Both the position numbers and the translations under genes were made by a program. Below, piece after piece: positions 1 through 11,037 of a stretch of DNA of 64,000 bases (positions are counted from its first letter, which is position 1; every line of letters starts with the position of its first letter). The notes below the pieces were generated by a model. The model made no database searches, was not told the DNA's origin, and worked only from the letters and a program-made list of their open reading frames with translations. Source of the stretch: Blasia pusilla (taxonomy: Eukaryota > Marchantiophyta > Marchantiopsida > Blasiales); contig CM114272.1 in NCBI GenBank assembly GCA_050084515.1, positions 34,348,001 to 34,412,000 of the forward strand, given 5' to 3'.

Positions 1-99
1 AAATATTTACAAAAAAACCTTGACACCTTTTACGTACACTAGGCCATGGAGTTATAGGAAAAGAACGGGTCTCTTCCATTATCTCAAATACACGATGAT

Positions 100-356
100 C
101 ATTAGAAGAAATCCTTGGCTTTATGACTAGTTTTTATGACTCAGATGAATCATATATCACCATGCATGATTGGAAATGACTAGTTACTCTTGGAGAGACA
201 AAAGCCAAGTCATATCTTCCACATAATTTGAATGACTAGCATGATTTGTTGACATGGCATGAAAATACGAGTCATATTAACATCACTACCATATCATATA
301 GATGATATGGCAAGTGATTTGATGACATGGACCAAATGACAAAAGATTTCCAACCA
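100..356 (+). repeat. CACTA-like terminal repeat, copy 1
   Basis: This segment begins with TTAGAAGAAATCCTTG and is matched, with changes, by the segment starting at 1319. Both then carry many copies of ATGACT/AGTCAT words (for example TTATGACTAG, GAGTCATATT). Plant CACTA (EnSpm) transposons begin with CACTA plus a short A-rich end followed by an array of short subterminal repeats, which is the arrangement seen in the better copy at 1319. I infer that this is a second, more decayed end of the same family. No transposase is visible nearby. Confidence 0.4.
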
Positions 357-690
357 TATGCCCCATCCTCCATCCGTTTATCCATTCGTCCATCCATTAT
401 TTTAGTCCATGTGCCCCATCTTCCATCCATTACTTCCTTCCATATGTCGCATCGACTATCTGGATCCCTTCCATGCATCTTCCATCCGTCCATGCGCTCC
501 ATCCTTCATCCTTCCATCAACTCCTTCTCCATTCACATTCCATCAATTGATCCCATTCGTCAACCCCATCCATTCTTCTCCCTCCAAACTCCATCTATCA
601 ACCTTGCTCCATCCATTAATCCCATCCGTCCATGCATTCCATCCTCCATCTATTTATGAACTCCGTCTCCATCCATCCATCAATCAATGC
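357..690. repeat. Degenerate CCAT/CATC simple repeat
   Basis: The stretch is dominated by CCATC, TCCAT and CATCC words in imperfect tandem order. It is pyrimidine-rich on the plus strand and keeps long frames open on both strands by chance. It is best read as a decayed microsatellite rather than coding sequence. Confidence 0.7.
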
Positions 691-693
691 TCT

Positions 694-960
694 CAACCTT
701 GCACGGAAACAGACAAGTCCGTACATGTCCTCGATATGTCGGTCTGCATCAGAGCCCGCCCAAAGCCGCCCTTAAGCCCGCCACCTCGACTCGGGCTGAC
801 AAAGCCCACACCGGCTGCGTGGCCCGTATGGTGGGCTAGGAAAGGGTATGCGCGGGTTGGGGCGGGCAGGCGCAGGCTTGGGGTGAATAGGCACCAAGAT
901 TGCACAGAAATGGACAAGTCCGTCCGTGGGACAAATATGATCACGGATATGGAAAATTGG
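694..960. mobile_element. Decayed GC-rich TIR element copies
   Basis: The start (CAACCTTGCACGGAAAC at 694) resembles the CAAGGTTGCACGGAAAC end of the family described at 11738 and 46783. It is followed by a GC-rich interior with GCCCGCC words. A second end-like sequence (CAAGATTGCACAGAAATG at 895) in the same orientation suggests two adjoining or nested partial copies. I found no target duplication and could not fix the right border. Confidence 0.5.
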
Positions 961-1318
961 TCACGAGCAAGGGTTTTTTTGGGCCCTGTTCGACTGAATA
1001 GGCCCCATCCACGGGGACTAGTGTGGGCTCCAATGAAGGGTGTGGACCATAATCGTAACGCGGGTTTTTTTGGGCACGGATTCTCAACATCCACTTCTCT
1101 AAGCACTATTAATCTGATCGGCCCCCTTGTATGAGGAGAAGCCTAGATTGATGGTTCCGACTTTGACGTCGGGGGAATCATAGTAGTATGACGTAGGTGG
1201 TTTATGGAGTAGCATTACTAAGACTATCAATGATGCAATAGAGGGAAAATTTTTTCTATTAATAGAAATAAATAAAAATAAATAAAAAACCCTAATTTCC
1301 CGAGTAGTGAAATAGTCA

Positions 1319-2060
1319 CACTAGAAGAAATCCTTGTTTATGACTAGGTTTTATTACTCATATGAGTCATATATTACATTCCATGATTTACCATGACTAA
1401 TGACTATTTTAGACACAAAAGCCAAGTCATATTTGTTTGAGGACTAGGCTAACTAGGATGGTATGCTTAAGAGGATATTGGTACATGACTACAAGTAGTA
1501 GTCATAAGGCCATGACTGACACGTCATTGTGTAGACATGGAAGTAGGACAAGTCACTATATGATATGGACAAATGTCTGTAACATGTCATAGATGACGTG
1601 GACTAGGGAATCAAATAACTGGTCTACTCATATGTGAGTATCATCCTAGTCATGAGGAATGACTACTTGAGTCATATTATGTGGGACGACGAGGTGATTT
1701 GGCAAAGAAGGTCCAATGACATTGTAACATCTATATTTGAAATTTTAGTAATTTCAAATTAATCGAATTTTCATGACTCTGCAAGTCGTTACATTTTCGG
1801 ATGCAATTGGAGGTAACAACTCATTTAGTCATAGAAATGTATCCAATAACTGGGCTCGATCCACCTAGTTATGATCCATGACTTGACTAGTCATTGTGCT
1901 TGACTAACTGAGTAAGGAAAATATCACTAAACGAGTTTTTTGGAAGGTTGTAGTCATTACATTTGAACTAATTTAGTCATACTTATATGACTCAATGAGT
2001 AATGGAGGATTACTCTACTAGGAATATTGATATGACTACATGGGAAAACATATGCTTAAT
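1319..2060 (+). mobile_element. CACTA-like transposon end with subterminal repeats
   Basis: Position 1319 starts with CACTAGAAGAAATCC, close to the CACTACAAGAAA terminus common in plant CACTA transposons. It is preceded by TCA, which could be one copy of a 3-bp target duplication. Over the next 700 bases AGTCAT, ATGACT and GACTAG recur many times on both strands, as expected for subterminal transposase-binding repeats. I could not find the opposite terminus (GGATTTCTTCTAGTG) or any transposase, so this is an end fragment or a non-autonomous copy. Confidence 0.5.
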
Positions 2061-2997
2061 TTTGGGCGTTATGATGCATTTGTTAATCGTATTTTGTTTG
2101 ATGGATTTTGTGTCCAAGTATTACAAGCTTTTTTTGAAATTCCAGATTTGAAATGCAGCAATTATGAGTAACTTTTCCATTTTGATTATATTGGGAAAGA
2201 ACACACAATGCTGCTATGCTTACTAGTGGCACAATTGCAACAAACAAAAATCCCTACATTTTGGACAGAAATTTGATGAAAGATATTTTTAAACGACATG
2301 CTACAAAGAGCATTACATGAGAGATAAATTTTCCAGTAGCTTTGAAGAAAACTTGTCATCCCAAAAATATGCATTTGGATGATCACACTATACAAAATAA
2401 ATCACAAATGCATGGGACTGAACCGCAATCAAAGAATTAAGCATTTGGATGATGATCATATAAGACAATAAAATATCAGATCAGGAATGTTTTTGATAGT
2501 GTCGTCTCAACCGGACATAGGGAAGTTTTATGCCTACGGAAATCATCCAGATGAGCACAAAGTGTGGCGGAAAATAAAAATACTCTAATGGATCATCTTT
2601 CTTATGTGCATTTCTGGACAAAGCATGCTTAAGCCAAGTGCATCACCAAACGTCTCTTGCGCAGGTTCCTCAACCAAATTTGGCATCCATAGAATATGTT
2701 CAAGGTCAAACACTTCATTCCTAGGGGAATATCTTTGCCATGAAATTTATCCCTTCCACCAAAACCTGATATAACTCATGATCCAAGGATCATCCTACTC
2801 AACTTTGGCTTGGTGAGTAAGACGGGATCTCCAATACTTACCCAAAATAGTAAGTTTCTCAATATGGCTCCAAATGAGCCGAAATGAAGGAAGCGTGCTC
2901 TCTCAGATTGCCCGTGGCCTCAACAGGTCATTCTCAACCTCATGAGGCTGTCCTCTAGCATCTACGAAAGCGCTCTACTAGATCTTGTTGATCTATC
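2061..2997. other. Non-coding interval, nothing recognised
   Basis: AT-rich sequence with only short chance frames. I see no domain, RNA gene or clear repeat. The part from about 2500 could belong to the transposase remnant that follows on the minus strand, but I could not read it as protein. Confidence 0.4.
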
Positions 2998-3445
2998 CTA
3001 ATAGACGTGATAAACTCCTCTACATTCGTTGAGACTGTCATAAGGAATCATGTCTACAACCCCATCAACTTTTGACACAACATTAACATTATTTCTTGTC
3101 TGTTTCGAATCTATTTGTAATGGCACCGTCTCCTCCACTTCACTTAAGGTTCTCCCTTCCCTTCTTTTTCCATTTCCCACAAGTACCCTACTTCGGAGAT
3201 CCCATGGCATACTAGGAGGGACCTTCACACATAATTTGGCATGATGATTATCCTGATTCCCATCCTTTATCTTTCTTCTCTCTTGTGTACAATGCTCCAC
3301 CATTCACGTGCTATGATAGGTTTTCATAGAATAGAAACAATACTTACATTGCCATTTGATTGATGATGTTCTACATTCCACGCGTACTTCTTCCCAATGT
3401 TCCTTCACAATTTGCTGGAGTGCTTTGGCTTTGGTCACGACTATA
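2998..3445 (-). pseudogene. BED zinc-finger hAT-type transposase fragment
   Basis: Read on the minus strand from about 3445, the translation gives an alpha-helical lead with WEEVRVEC and then KWQCKYC, followed after 13 residues by EHC. This is the C-x2-C...H pattern of BED zinc fingers, which bind DNA at the N-terminus of many plant hAT transposases. After the finger comes LCVKVPPSMPWDLRSRVL, which resembles the short 'C.KVP..VR' linker usual in those proteins. A TGA stop interrupts the finger just before MVEHC at 3303, and the frame ends at 2998 after 101 further codons. No RNaseH-like catalytic domain or C-terminal dimerisation region follows. The piece is a broken N-terminal remnant. Family assignment rests on motif recognition only. 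Confidence 0.45.
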
Positions 3446-3985
3446 AGCATATACTAACCCCATCCAACAATATTTCGATAATTTGTAATAATTTTATAAT
3501 TTCAACAATAGAATATCTCGACAAGTAAAATGTATGCAAATTACACCAAATCTTGTCCGTGAATGTTCCAATAACAAACTTGAAACACTCGCTATGAAAG
3601 ATCAATATACTTACCTACATAACCAAGATACCTTCAATTATGAGGGTTATCCAATGGAAAAACATATTCTCACATATCAAGTTTAACTTTATATGGAAAA
3701 GAAAACTTACATAAAAAAAGGAGAGAGAGGAAGATGTGAAGGAAGCAATGAGACTGAGGGTAAACAAAAAATGAGCAAGTTTATATAGGAGAGGATGGAA
3801 TAAAGAGAATGAACCCTTTCTTCTTTTTTCTCATCTAACCTCAATTAGAATTTATTGCTTAATCATTTCCACTAATTACCATTTAGCACACCTTATTTTG
3901 TTCTCCTATCCTATTTCTTTTTCACCTACTGTGACTTATTCACCAACTTTTATTTGCAATGAATCTATTTTCCAATACAATCGCT
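3446..3985. other. AT-rich interval, nothing recognised
   Basis: AT-rich sequence containing a GAGAGAGAGG purine run near 3720 and TTCTT-rich tracts near 3820. The last 100 bases may be weakly related to 5430-5570 and so may belong to the upstream edge of the repeat that follows. No coding or RNA signal seen. Confidence 0.4.
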
Positions 3986-5241
3986 CTCCTATAGTAAAAT
4001 GATTCATTATGGAAACTCCTATCTTATTAGTGTTAGAAAGAGTTTTATAAGTATTAAGTAAATTAGCTTATAAAAATCAAAATTACATGTTTAAATTTTT
4101 TTATGGTGTCTCATTTCTATGGCTTCAACTTTAGGAAAAGAGGTAATAAATGAAATATGGGAATATAAAAATAAAGTAGTGGTTTGGTGTATTAATGAAA
4201 ATAAAACTATAGTAGTCTTGGTTGGTGGCTAGAGTAGTTGGGATAGCTTGAAGGATATGAAGTAAGTTCATGAAGATATTTTGGAAGAGATAACATGTAA
4301 TCTATTTGTGTAAAAATGGGATTGGTAAAGCCTTGAGAGGAAACCATGTGGTACAAGATAAGATAAACCAAATTCTGTAATCTTGTGGATCCCTTGTGAA
4401 TATAAAAAAGAGGGACCTTCAAAGGTTCATCATTTTCAACTTCATTTCTTGAATCTCCCTTATGGAATTTGGCTTGCTTGTTCTTCTACAGAGAGTGGAT
4501 TATCTATCTTAGGAGAGTGACTTGACTAAGTTCTATTCTTCAAGAGTTTTGAGAGTCTGATATGTATGGAGATGGTTTTTTGGAGGGACTTGTCATCTAA
4601 GGGAAGTTCTTGTTATATAAGGAATAGTGGATGGTATTTGGCTTGTTGCTTTTCTAATGAGAGTGGAGAACCCTTCTTGGGAGAGCAACTTCGCCAAAAA
4701 TCATTCTTAAGGAGAATAGAGGATGTCCGTTAATCATGGATAGGGATGGAGCACGAGTCATACCCAATTTTCCTTTCTCAATCCATACCACGTAAAGTTT
4801 CTCTTTATAGATAGGCATTAGCTTACTTATTATCTAGTCTATCACTTTGGAGAGGGATTCATCAGCCAGTTCATGCAATCTCCAACTCCATGATACTTCC
4901 TATTATCACATAGGAAAGAACATGGCATTGTACTTTGTATGTCCTTACATAGTAATCTATGGATGTTAATAGGCCTGCTTCAATAGGCTTTAACACTAGT
5001 TGTGCCATTTTTTTATGTACATTGTCAAGCGTGAAGTAGTTTACAGGAATTTCAGGGTTAGATGTTATGAAGAAGTGATCGTCTTGGCACTACCATTCGT
5101 GATTCTTATTGTGAGAGAATGGAGGATGTATATAGTAATTCTGTACTAAAAAGGAAAACTTCTTAGAGAGTTCATCTTGCATCAACGTTTGGTGTAGCTA
5201 GCAAGTCCGCCCTTACTTAAAGAAAAGCTCTCGACACAACA
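3986..5241 (+). repeat. LTR-like direct repeat, left copy
   Basis: About 1.25 kb that is repeated with divergence at 5948-7236. Matching landmarks are GTATTAAGTAAATTAGCTTA (4052 and 6016), GTGGATCCCTT (4384 and 6350), GATAGGGATGGAGCA (4740 and 6720) and the AGAGAGTTCA...CTT end. A TATA-like box (TATAAAAAAG at 4401) followed by GAGGGACCTTCAA resembles the promoter and transcription-start layout inside plant LTRs. I infer a pair of LTRs around an interior lost or replaced by GC-rich DNA. Clear TG...CA borders and a tRNA primer site were not found, so an ordinary tandem duplication remains possible. Confidence 0.5.
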
Positions 5242-5430
5242 AATGTTGCTTCCATTGAGAGCTAATTGAGGTTTCATCAAGATGACTTATTTGGGTGATA
5301 CTTCATGAATGGGAATTGAGGTAGCTGAGGATCTTCTTGGAACTTCTTTGAGAGTTCACCTCGCATCAATATTTGCAGCAGCTAGAAGGTCCACCCTTAC
5401 TAAAAGAAAAGCTCTCAACACAACCCCCCT
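5242..5430 (+). repeat. Duplicate of the repeat's 3' end
   Basis: The last 85 bases of the 3986-5241 repeat (AGAGAGTTCATCTTGCATCA to CTCTCGACACAACA) recur with changes at about 5342-5426 (GAGAGTTCACCTCGCATCAA to CTCTCAACACAACC), an offset of about 183 bases. A third version ends the right-hand copy near 7236. The open frame at 5309-5512 arises from this repeat and shows no domain. Confidence 0.55.
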
Positions 5431-5574
5431 TTTCAATTATATTTTAATACCCTTCTTTCCTCTCTCCACCAATACTATCCCCTCTTCTTTAACTAATCCT
5501 ATTTGTAACTAAATTATTCTCTAATAAAAAAATTTGAGCTACCCTATCTTAATCTTCTACTTTTTCTCCAATCC

Positions 5575-5947
5575 CTCAAGCCGTCAAGCACACGACCCCG
5601 TACACTAACCGCGTTTAAGCCCGCACGAGGACCGCGCTGAAGTCGCATCCAAGCCTAAAGAGCCTTGATTCAGGACGCACCTTCCAAGCCTGTCCCGAGC
5701 CTCAACTCCAAGAACTCGCATGCTCCAATCCTAGGCCCGCATCCCACCAAAGTATTCCGGACCTAATCCCATTCACAACCCGCATGCATATTATGATCCT
5801 AGGCTCGCAACCCAAACCCGCGTTCCGAACCTAGTCCCGTACATAGCCTATATGGTCTGCACCTAAGCCCACACCTTGTCCTCTTAGCCCACACTAGGCT
5901 TGCCTTCCAACCCATATGCTCGTGCTCAACCCGCCTGCCTGTCCATT
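5575..5947. repeat. GC-rich CCCGC-word block between repeats
   Basis: Sharp base-composition change from AT-rich flanks to a block full of AGCCCGCA, CCCGCATG and similar words. The composition is like the interior of the TIR elements at 11738, 28241 and 46783. Recognisable CAAGGTTGC ends are missing. I infer a decayed insertion of that family, or of its interior, lying just left of the second LTR-like repeat. Confidence 0.45.
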
Positions 5948-7236
5948 GTCGTATAGTAAAATCACCCACGATGTAAACTCCTCTTTCATTAAGTGTTAGA
6001 GAGAGTTTTATAAGTATTAAGTAAATTAGCTTAGGAAAATGAAATTTATATGTTTAAACCTTTTTAGGATGGTTCTTTTGTGCGAGCCCAACTTGAGGAA
6101 AAGAGATAATAAATAAGACACGGGAGTATAAAAGTAAAGTAGTGGGATTGGTGTATTAATGAAAGAAAAGTAAAAGTAGTCTTGGTTGGTGCTTAGGGTA
6201 GTTGGGGGTAGTTTGGAGGATATGAAGTGAGTTGATGAGGATATTTTGGAAGAGATAAAATATAATTTACTTTTCTCAAAATGAGATTGGCTAAGCCTTG
6301 AGAGGAAGCCATGTGGCACAAGATAAGATTAGCCTTATTTTGTACTCTTGTGGATCCCTTCAGAGTACATAAAAAAGAGGGACCTTCAACGGTTCATCAC
6401 CTTCTACTTCATTTCTTGAGTCGTCCTTGTTGCTCTTGAGTGGATGGAATTGACTTGTTTGCTCTTCCAATGAGAGTGGATTTTAATTTATCCCTCTTGG
6501 GAGAATAATTTGGTTGAATTCTATTCTTGGAGAGTTTCAAGAGTCAGACATGAGATGGCTATTTGGGGAGACTTATCGTCTTAGGATAGTTTTGTCATGC
6601 TAGGGATAGTGGATGGTTTTTGGCTTGTTATTTTTCGAATAAGAGTAGATTAACCCTCTTGGGAGAGCAACACCAGCAAACCCCATTCTTGAAAAGATTA
6701 GATAATGTCCGTCAAGTATGGATAGGGATGGAGCAGGAGTCGTACCCGCTTTTCCTTTCCTTAATCCGTACCACGTCAAGGTTCTCTTTGTAGATAGGCA
6801 CTGGTTTACTCGTTATCTAGTTTACCACTTTAGGGAGGCATTCATGAACGAGGTCATGAAATCTCCAATTCCGGTGATTCTTCCTATTGTCACGTACGGA
6901 AGGATATAGGATTGTACTTTGTATGTCTGTATATAGCGATCCATGGATGTTAATAGGTTTGCTCGAGTAGGGTTTAACACTAGTTGTGCTATTTTCTTGT
7001 GTACAATCGTAAAGTAGTTTATAGGGACTTCACAGTTAGGAATTTTGGGGTTCGATATTATGAAGAAGTGATCGCCTCTGCACTACCATTTGTGATTCCT
7101 GTCATGACAGAATGGAGAGTATATATAATAATTTTGTATTGAAAAAGAAGAACTTCTTAGAGAGTTCACCTTGCATCAACCACGTTTGTCGTAAGATTCG
7201 CCCTTACTCGGAGAAAAACTCTCTACATGCACCGTT
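5948..7236 (+). repeat. LTR-like direct repeat, right copy
   Basis: Right-hand partner of 3986-5241, collinear over its whole length with many substitutions and small indels. It keeps the same central promoter-like region (CATAAAAAAGAGGGACC near 6368) and the same 3' end (AGAGAGTTCACCTTGCATCA at about 7158). The two copies differ enough to suggest an old duplication or insertion. No gag or pol protein can be read between or inside them. Confidence 0.5.
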
Positions 7237-7991
7237 ATCAACCCACTAGGCCCGCCCTAAGCTTGCTATCACCCCGCTGCCATCCCGCGATAGCCCCACC
7301 TACTAGCCCACGGTTAGCTCGTCTACCCGCCAGGCCCGTCCTTAGCCTACTATCAGCCCGCCCATGAGGCTTGCACTAAGTTCGCGAGGCCGATGATAGA
7401 CTCGGATGCCAGCCCGCCCTCAGCTTGCCTACAAGCTTGCACTAAACCCGTGAGGCCCTCGATACGCCCGCCCTCAGCTCGAGCCACGCCCGCATCAGGC
7501 CCGCCCTCAACCCGCTGCCCATGTGGGAGCCTATGCTGCCAAGCCTGTACTCAGCCCCCAAACCCACGATAGGCCCGCAATGAGCTTGCCAAGCCTATGA
7601 TAGGCCCACCTGCCAGCCTACACTAGGCCCGCCCTCATCCGACACGTTTGTGCCAAGTTTGCATTTACCTTGCAAAGCCATCCTTAGCCCTTGCGGGAGC
7701 CCGTGCATGGTGTGCGATAGGCCCGCCTAGCCCCCTCGGCCTTGAGCCCGCACTAGGCCCGCTCCAATCCACAAGGCCTGCCATTTTTCCCAAGAGGGCG
7801 CCCGCATTAGGTCCGCCCTCAACAGCCCACGACGCGTCTGTGGCCCATCTTCAGCCCTTACCCTTCATGTGAGATCTGAGCGTTGAAAAAACCCAGGCTA
7901 GCGACAGGTTTTCCATATCCGTAGACATCTACGGACATATGCAGACAAATCCATCCCATGGATGGACTTGTCAATTTCCGATCTTGCCTTG
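7237..7991. mobile_element. GC-rich TIR element relative, right end kept
   Basis: Starts abruptly at the end of the LTR-like repeat and is packed with GCCCGCC, GGCCCGC and AAGCCCGC words. The right end, TGGACTTGTCAATTTCCG followed by ATCTTGCCTTG (ending 7991), is a decayed version of the GGACTTGTCCGTTTCCGTGCAACCTTG-type terminus of intact copies. The left terminus is not recognisable. Frames open across it are by-products of its composition. Confidence 0.5.
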
Positions 7992-8345
7992 CCTACTCTA
8001 CCCTTTCGGCCAAAATAACATTCACTAACTAGATTATTAGTTAATTTTAATTGAGAAAATTATTTCCCTTTTCCATTTAAATTTATTTTCCTTTCCCAAA
8101 ATATCAAATATGACTTAATATGATTTTTTTAAAATCATATTTTTTTCTCTGAATTTAAATATAATTTCGATTTTCTTAAATCTTAGAAAGTAATTCCACT
8201 CCTCAATTAAAATTTAAATAATACCCCATTCCCTATCTTATAATCTATTCATCTATTATAATATAAATTATGAATTAAATAATAAAAATATTTTCCATTT
8301 CCAAATTTTCCGTTGACAAAATTCAAAATAGTCAGTATTTTTTTA
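7992..8345 (-). repeat. AT-rich dispersed repeat, inverted copy
   Basis: Contains TTTATTTTCCTTTCCCAAAA, whose reverse complement (TTTTGGGAAAGGAAAATAAA) occurs at about 19384. The surrounding bases also match in inverse orientation. A third related stretch is at 31100-31480. It is therefore a member of a dispersed AT-rich family of unknown class. Confidence 0.5.
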
Positions 8346-9653
8346 ATGTCCCCTTTTTTGTCTTATTATCTATGTAGGGATCCCAATTACTTACCTTCCT
8401 TATTAACGAACAGCAACACTTTTGTTATGTCCAACTAGTAGCAATTGGAGTGGTCATATTGACTTAGTAATCACGAGATTTGAAAAGGAGAGTATTGTGG
8501 TTTGAAAATGAAGAGTCATTCAAAAAATATAGATGGATTAGGTTATGTAATGACTAGGTCCTTAATTTAATAGTCCCCCGGTTTAATAAGTGTCATTTAA
8601 TTTCTGTAAAGTATATTTTATTTTAATCATCTTATTAAATGAGGTTTATAAGAAAATTAAATGGGAGTATGAAAAGAAATAGAGAAAGAAAATGAATATT
8701 TAAATAGGATTCGCGTATAATGATTCTAATTTTAGCTAGTAAATAATAAAAGAACTCTCAATTCGAAGCCCATTTTAGCTTATAATCCTTTTAGCTTAAT
8801 ACAAGAAAACTAATATGAAAAACATCAAAAGAGGGAACGAACTTTCGGAATCCATGACGAAACTAGGAATCTGTGTTTCCTAGAGATCAGTAGAGTCGGT
8901 TCTACAGCTATGCCACTGAATGCAACGACTTCTCCACGACCTCCGCGAGTGGCAATGCGGAAGTATTCTACTTTAAAGTCCTCTACAGAATTTTGAGAAT
9001 CACATGAGCGGTGTCTGTTTCACATCTCTGCCAGTACTGGACGTAACCCCGCACAATTCAGATCTCTTCAAAGTTCAAAGTTTGATGGAGCTCCACAGGT
9101 ACTGCACGGAAAATAGGATAGGTATGCACTCGCGCAACCGCATACCAACAACGCACTGGTAAGATCGTCGTGCATAGATCTGAGACGGGTGCGTATGAAC
9201 ACATTTTCCAAGATTTGGGTTAAATTCGAGAATATTGTCTCGGAGCATATGTATTCCCCATGGAGCTAGAAATTCCTTGTAGATCTGGCAGGTGGACATT
9301 CAACTCACAATACAAAAATGCCAATCGGATGTAAGTCAGTGTGTATATTCCAAGCAGGCAGATACAGATGATTTCAGATTCTAGTGATCGCAAGAGAACT
9401 TGACTTTGAGGAATCCATTTCTTTGTTCAGCAGCAATTGATGCGGTCGTGAATTTCGATCGTTCCACTTCAATTAGTAAGTTATTTTCCGTCAAAAGCAT
9501 GATACACTGCTGTTGCTCCGCATCAATCTGAGCAGTATTGAGTATATTTACAACCCCGGGCATGGCATTTGGGGGGAACTACCAATTGTAAGTCGACCAT
9601 GTGGCTGGCGACTGATCTATTGGGTTGGCTATCTAAACTGGTCAGAAACTTTC
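8346..9653. other. Non-coding interval 3' of GGCT copy 1
   Basis: AT-rich up to about 8850, then of more balanced composition towards the downstream side of the minus-strand GGCT copy 1. Short frames at 9075-9299 and 9381-9563 (minus) show no domain. The balanced part may be duplicated flank or 3' untranslated region of the gene. Confidence 0.35.
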
Positions 9654-10614
9654 TCATAGTGGGTAAGAGGCAAGATGTCCATGAAAATTGACATAGTGGT
9701 GATCAATGGCTGCCAAGTCTTTCGACTGTCTACATCTCATGTTCTGAATATTCAGTTTGTGATGATACGAGGAAAAAACTTGACGACTGCGGAGCGCTCT
9801 GATGAATCGGAAGATCGTTCTTTGCTTCTGATTCGAGCGCAGCCTTCTACCCATCCGAAGCTGAGGCTGGGCCCGAGTGTCGGAGATGCGATCATCCTCA
9901 ATTTGCAAGAACGAGCTCAACGTCCCCCTGAAGCTTCTCACGATCATATCATAGAAAGCTAGTGAAACCATCGAGTGGTCTGTGAATTTCCCACGCCTGC
10001 CCATGGTGGGTTGGATCACATTCTGAGCCTCAACGGCGGCGCCGAATTCCTGTTTCGGTCGGAAGAGAAGTAGAACCCGGACCTCGTGGGCGAGTTTGGC
10101 TGTGTCCGTGTCCAAACAGTCCTCCCCGAGGTTTAGCAGCGACTCTTCAAGACGGAAGAGGTACTCGTAATTGGGCCCGGCGGGTCCATAGCTTCGTGCA
10201 ATGTGAGCTGCCATTTTCGGAAGCGGAGCGGGGCCCAAGTACCACGAATTGGAGCGGTCGGGAGTCGCGATGTACGTCAGTACTTCGGCGATGGCTGGCT
10301 CGTCCCCGGAGCTCTCCGTGTACAAGTCGAGGACCGCTTTCACATCGTAAGTCCTCTCCCTCTGATCCAAGTAAGCGACGCACATCTCCTGCTCCACGTC
10401 CGCTGTCACGCGGTACGCTACGCCCCATGTCACCTCGCCCTCGTGCGCGCTCCAGTGTCAGCGTTCTTCCGGGATTCTCCAACGTCCCCCGAAAATCGAT
10501 GCAAGCCTGATGGAATGCGCGCTTGTAATCCCGAACGTACCCCACCACGCGCTCATCGTACTCGAAGTTCGGCTTCCAGATGAGCGAGCCGTACCCAAAC
10601 ACCCACATCACCAT
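9654..10614 (-). pseudogene. GGCT2-like gamma-glutamylcyclotransferase, copy 1, frameshifted
   Basis: Minus-strand copy of the ChaC/GGCT2 family, which cleaves glutathione to 5-oxoproline and Cys-Gly. It begins at 10614 with [13 protein letters not shown], including the substrate-binding YGSL loop. It stays in frame to TLTLE and then shifts. From about 10446 the homologous protein continues in another frame with [15 protein letters not shown], the catalytic glutamate in [22 protein letters not shown] and [16 protein letters not shown]. Compared with copy 8 the plus strand reads GTGCGCGCTC where GTGCGGCTC is expected, so one inserted base explains the shift. The tail is more divergent than in the other copies and the frame ends at 9654. 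It is either a young pseudogene or an assembly error in a GC-rich spot; everything else is well conserved. Confidence 0.85.
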
Positions 10615-11037
10615 CTCCGATTACGATCCAGAATATCTTATAACTCCCTCGCGGTAGAGCTCAGGATCCTATCCGTGATGGCCGGGCTCCAAACCAACGT
10701 CCGAGAACTAGAGGGCTGGCGATGGATCCAGGACACTGGACGATACTTCACGGGGACGGATCTCTCGCCGTCTTCACGCGACTCCGATCCGAAACCGATG
10801 GACTCTCTTCTGTCTGATGAGCAGAAAATCCCGCTCGCCTACGTATTTAAGGGACACCGTCTCCGTCTCGCTCCATCTATCTGTGTCCCAACGCGGAGCG
10901 CAGTCTCACAGGCTTCCGAGTGCCAGCTCCGCTTCAAGCCGAACGAACCGTCCACGTTCCTAGCACTTAGGTACGCGGAGGGGAGATCATTGGACGGATC
11001 TATCTCTATGGGGGCTGGTCGGTGGGGGTATAAAATT
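10615..11037 (-). promoter_or_regulatory. Upstream region of GGCT copy 1
   Basis: Balanced, non-repetitive sequence immediately upstream of the minus-strand start codon, ending where AT-rich repeat DNA begins at about 11038. It should hold the 5' untranslated region and promoter. I could not place a TATA box or transcription start with confidence. A plus-strand frame crosses it (10510-11064) but is partly antisense to the gene and shows no domain. Confidence 0.3.

Noticed and set aside
409-1134. 241-codon open frame
   Set aside because: The first part is a CCATC simple repeat and the rest is GC-rich TIR-element interior. Both keep frames open by composition, and no domain is present.
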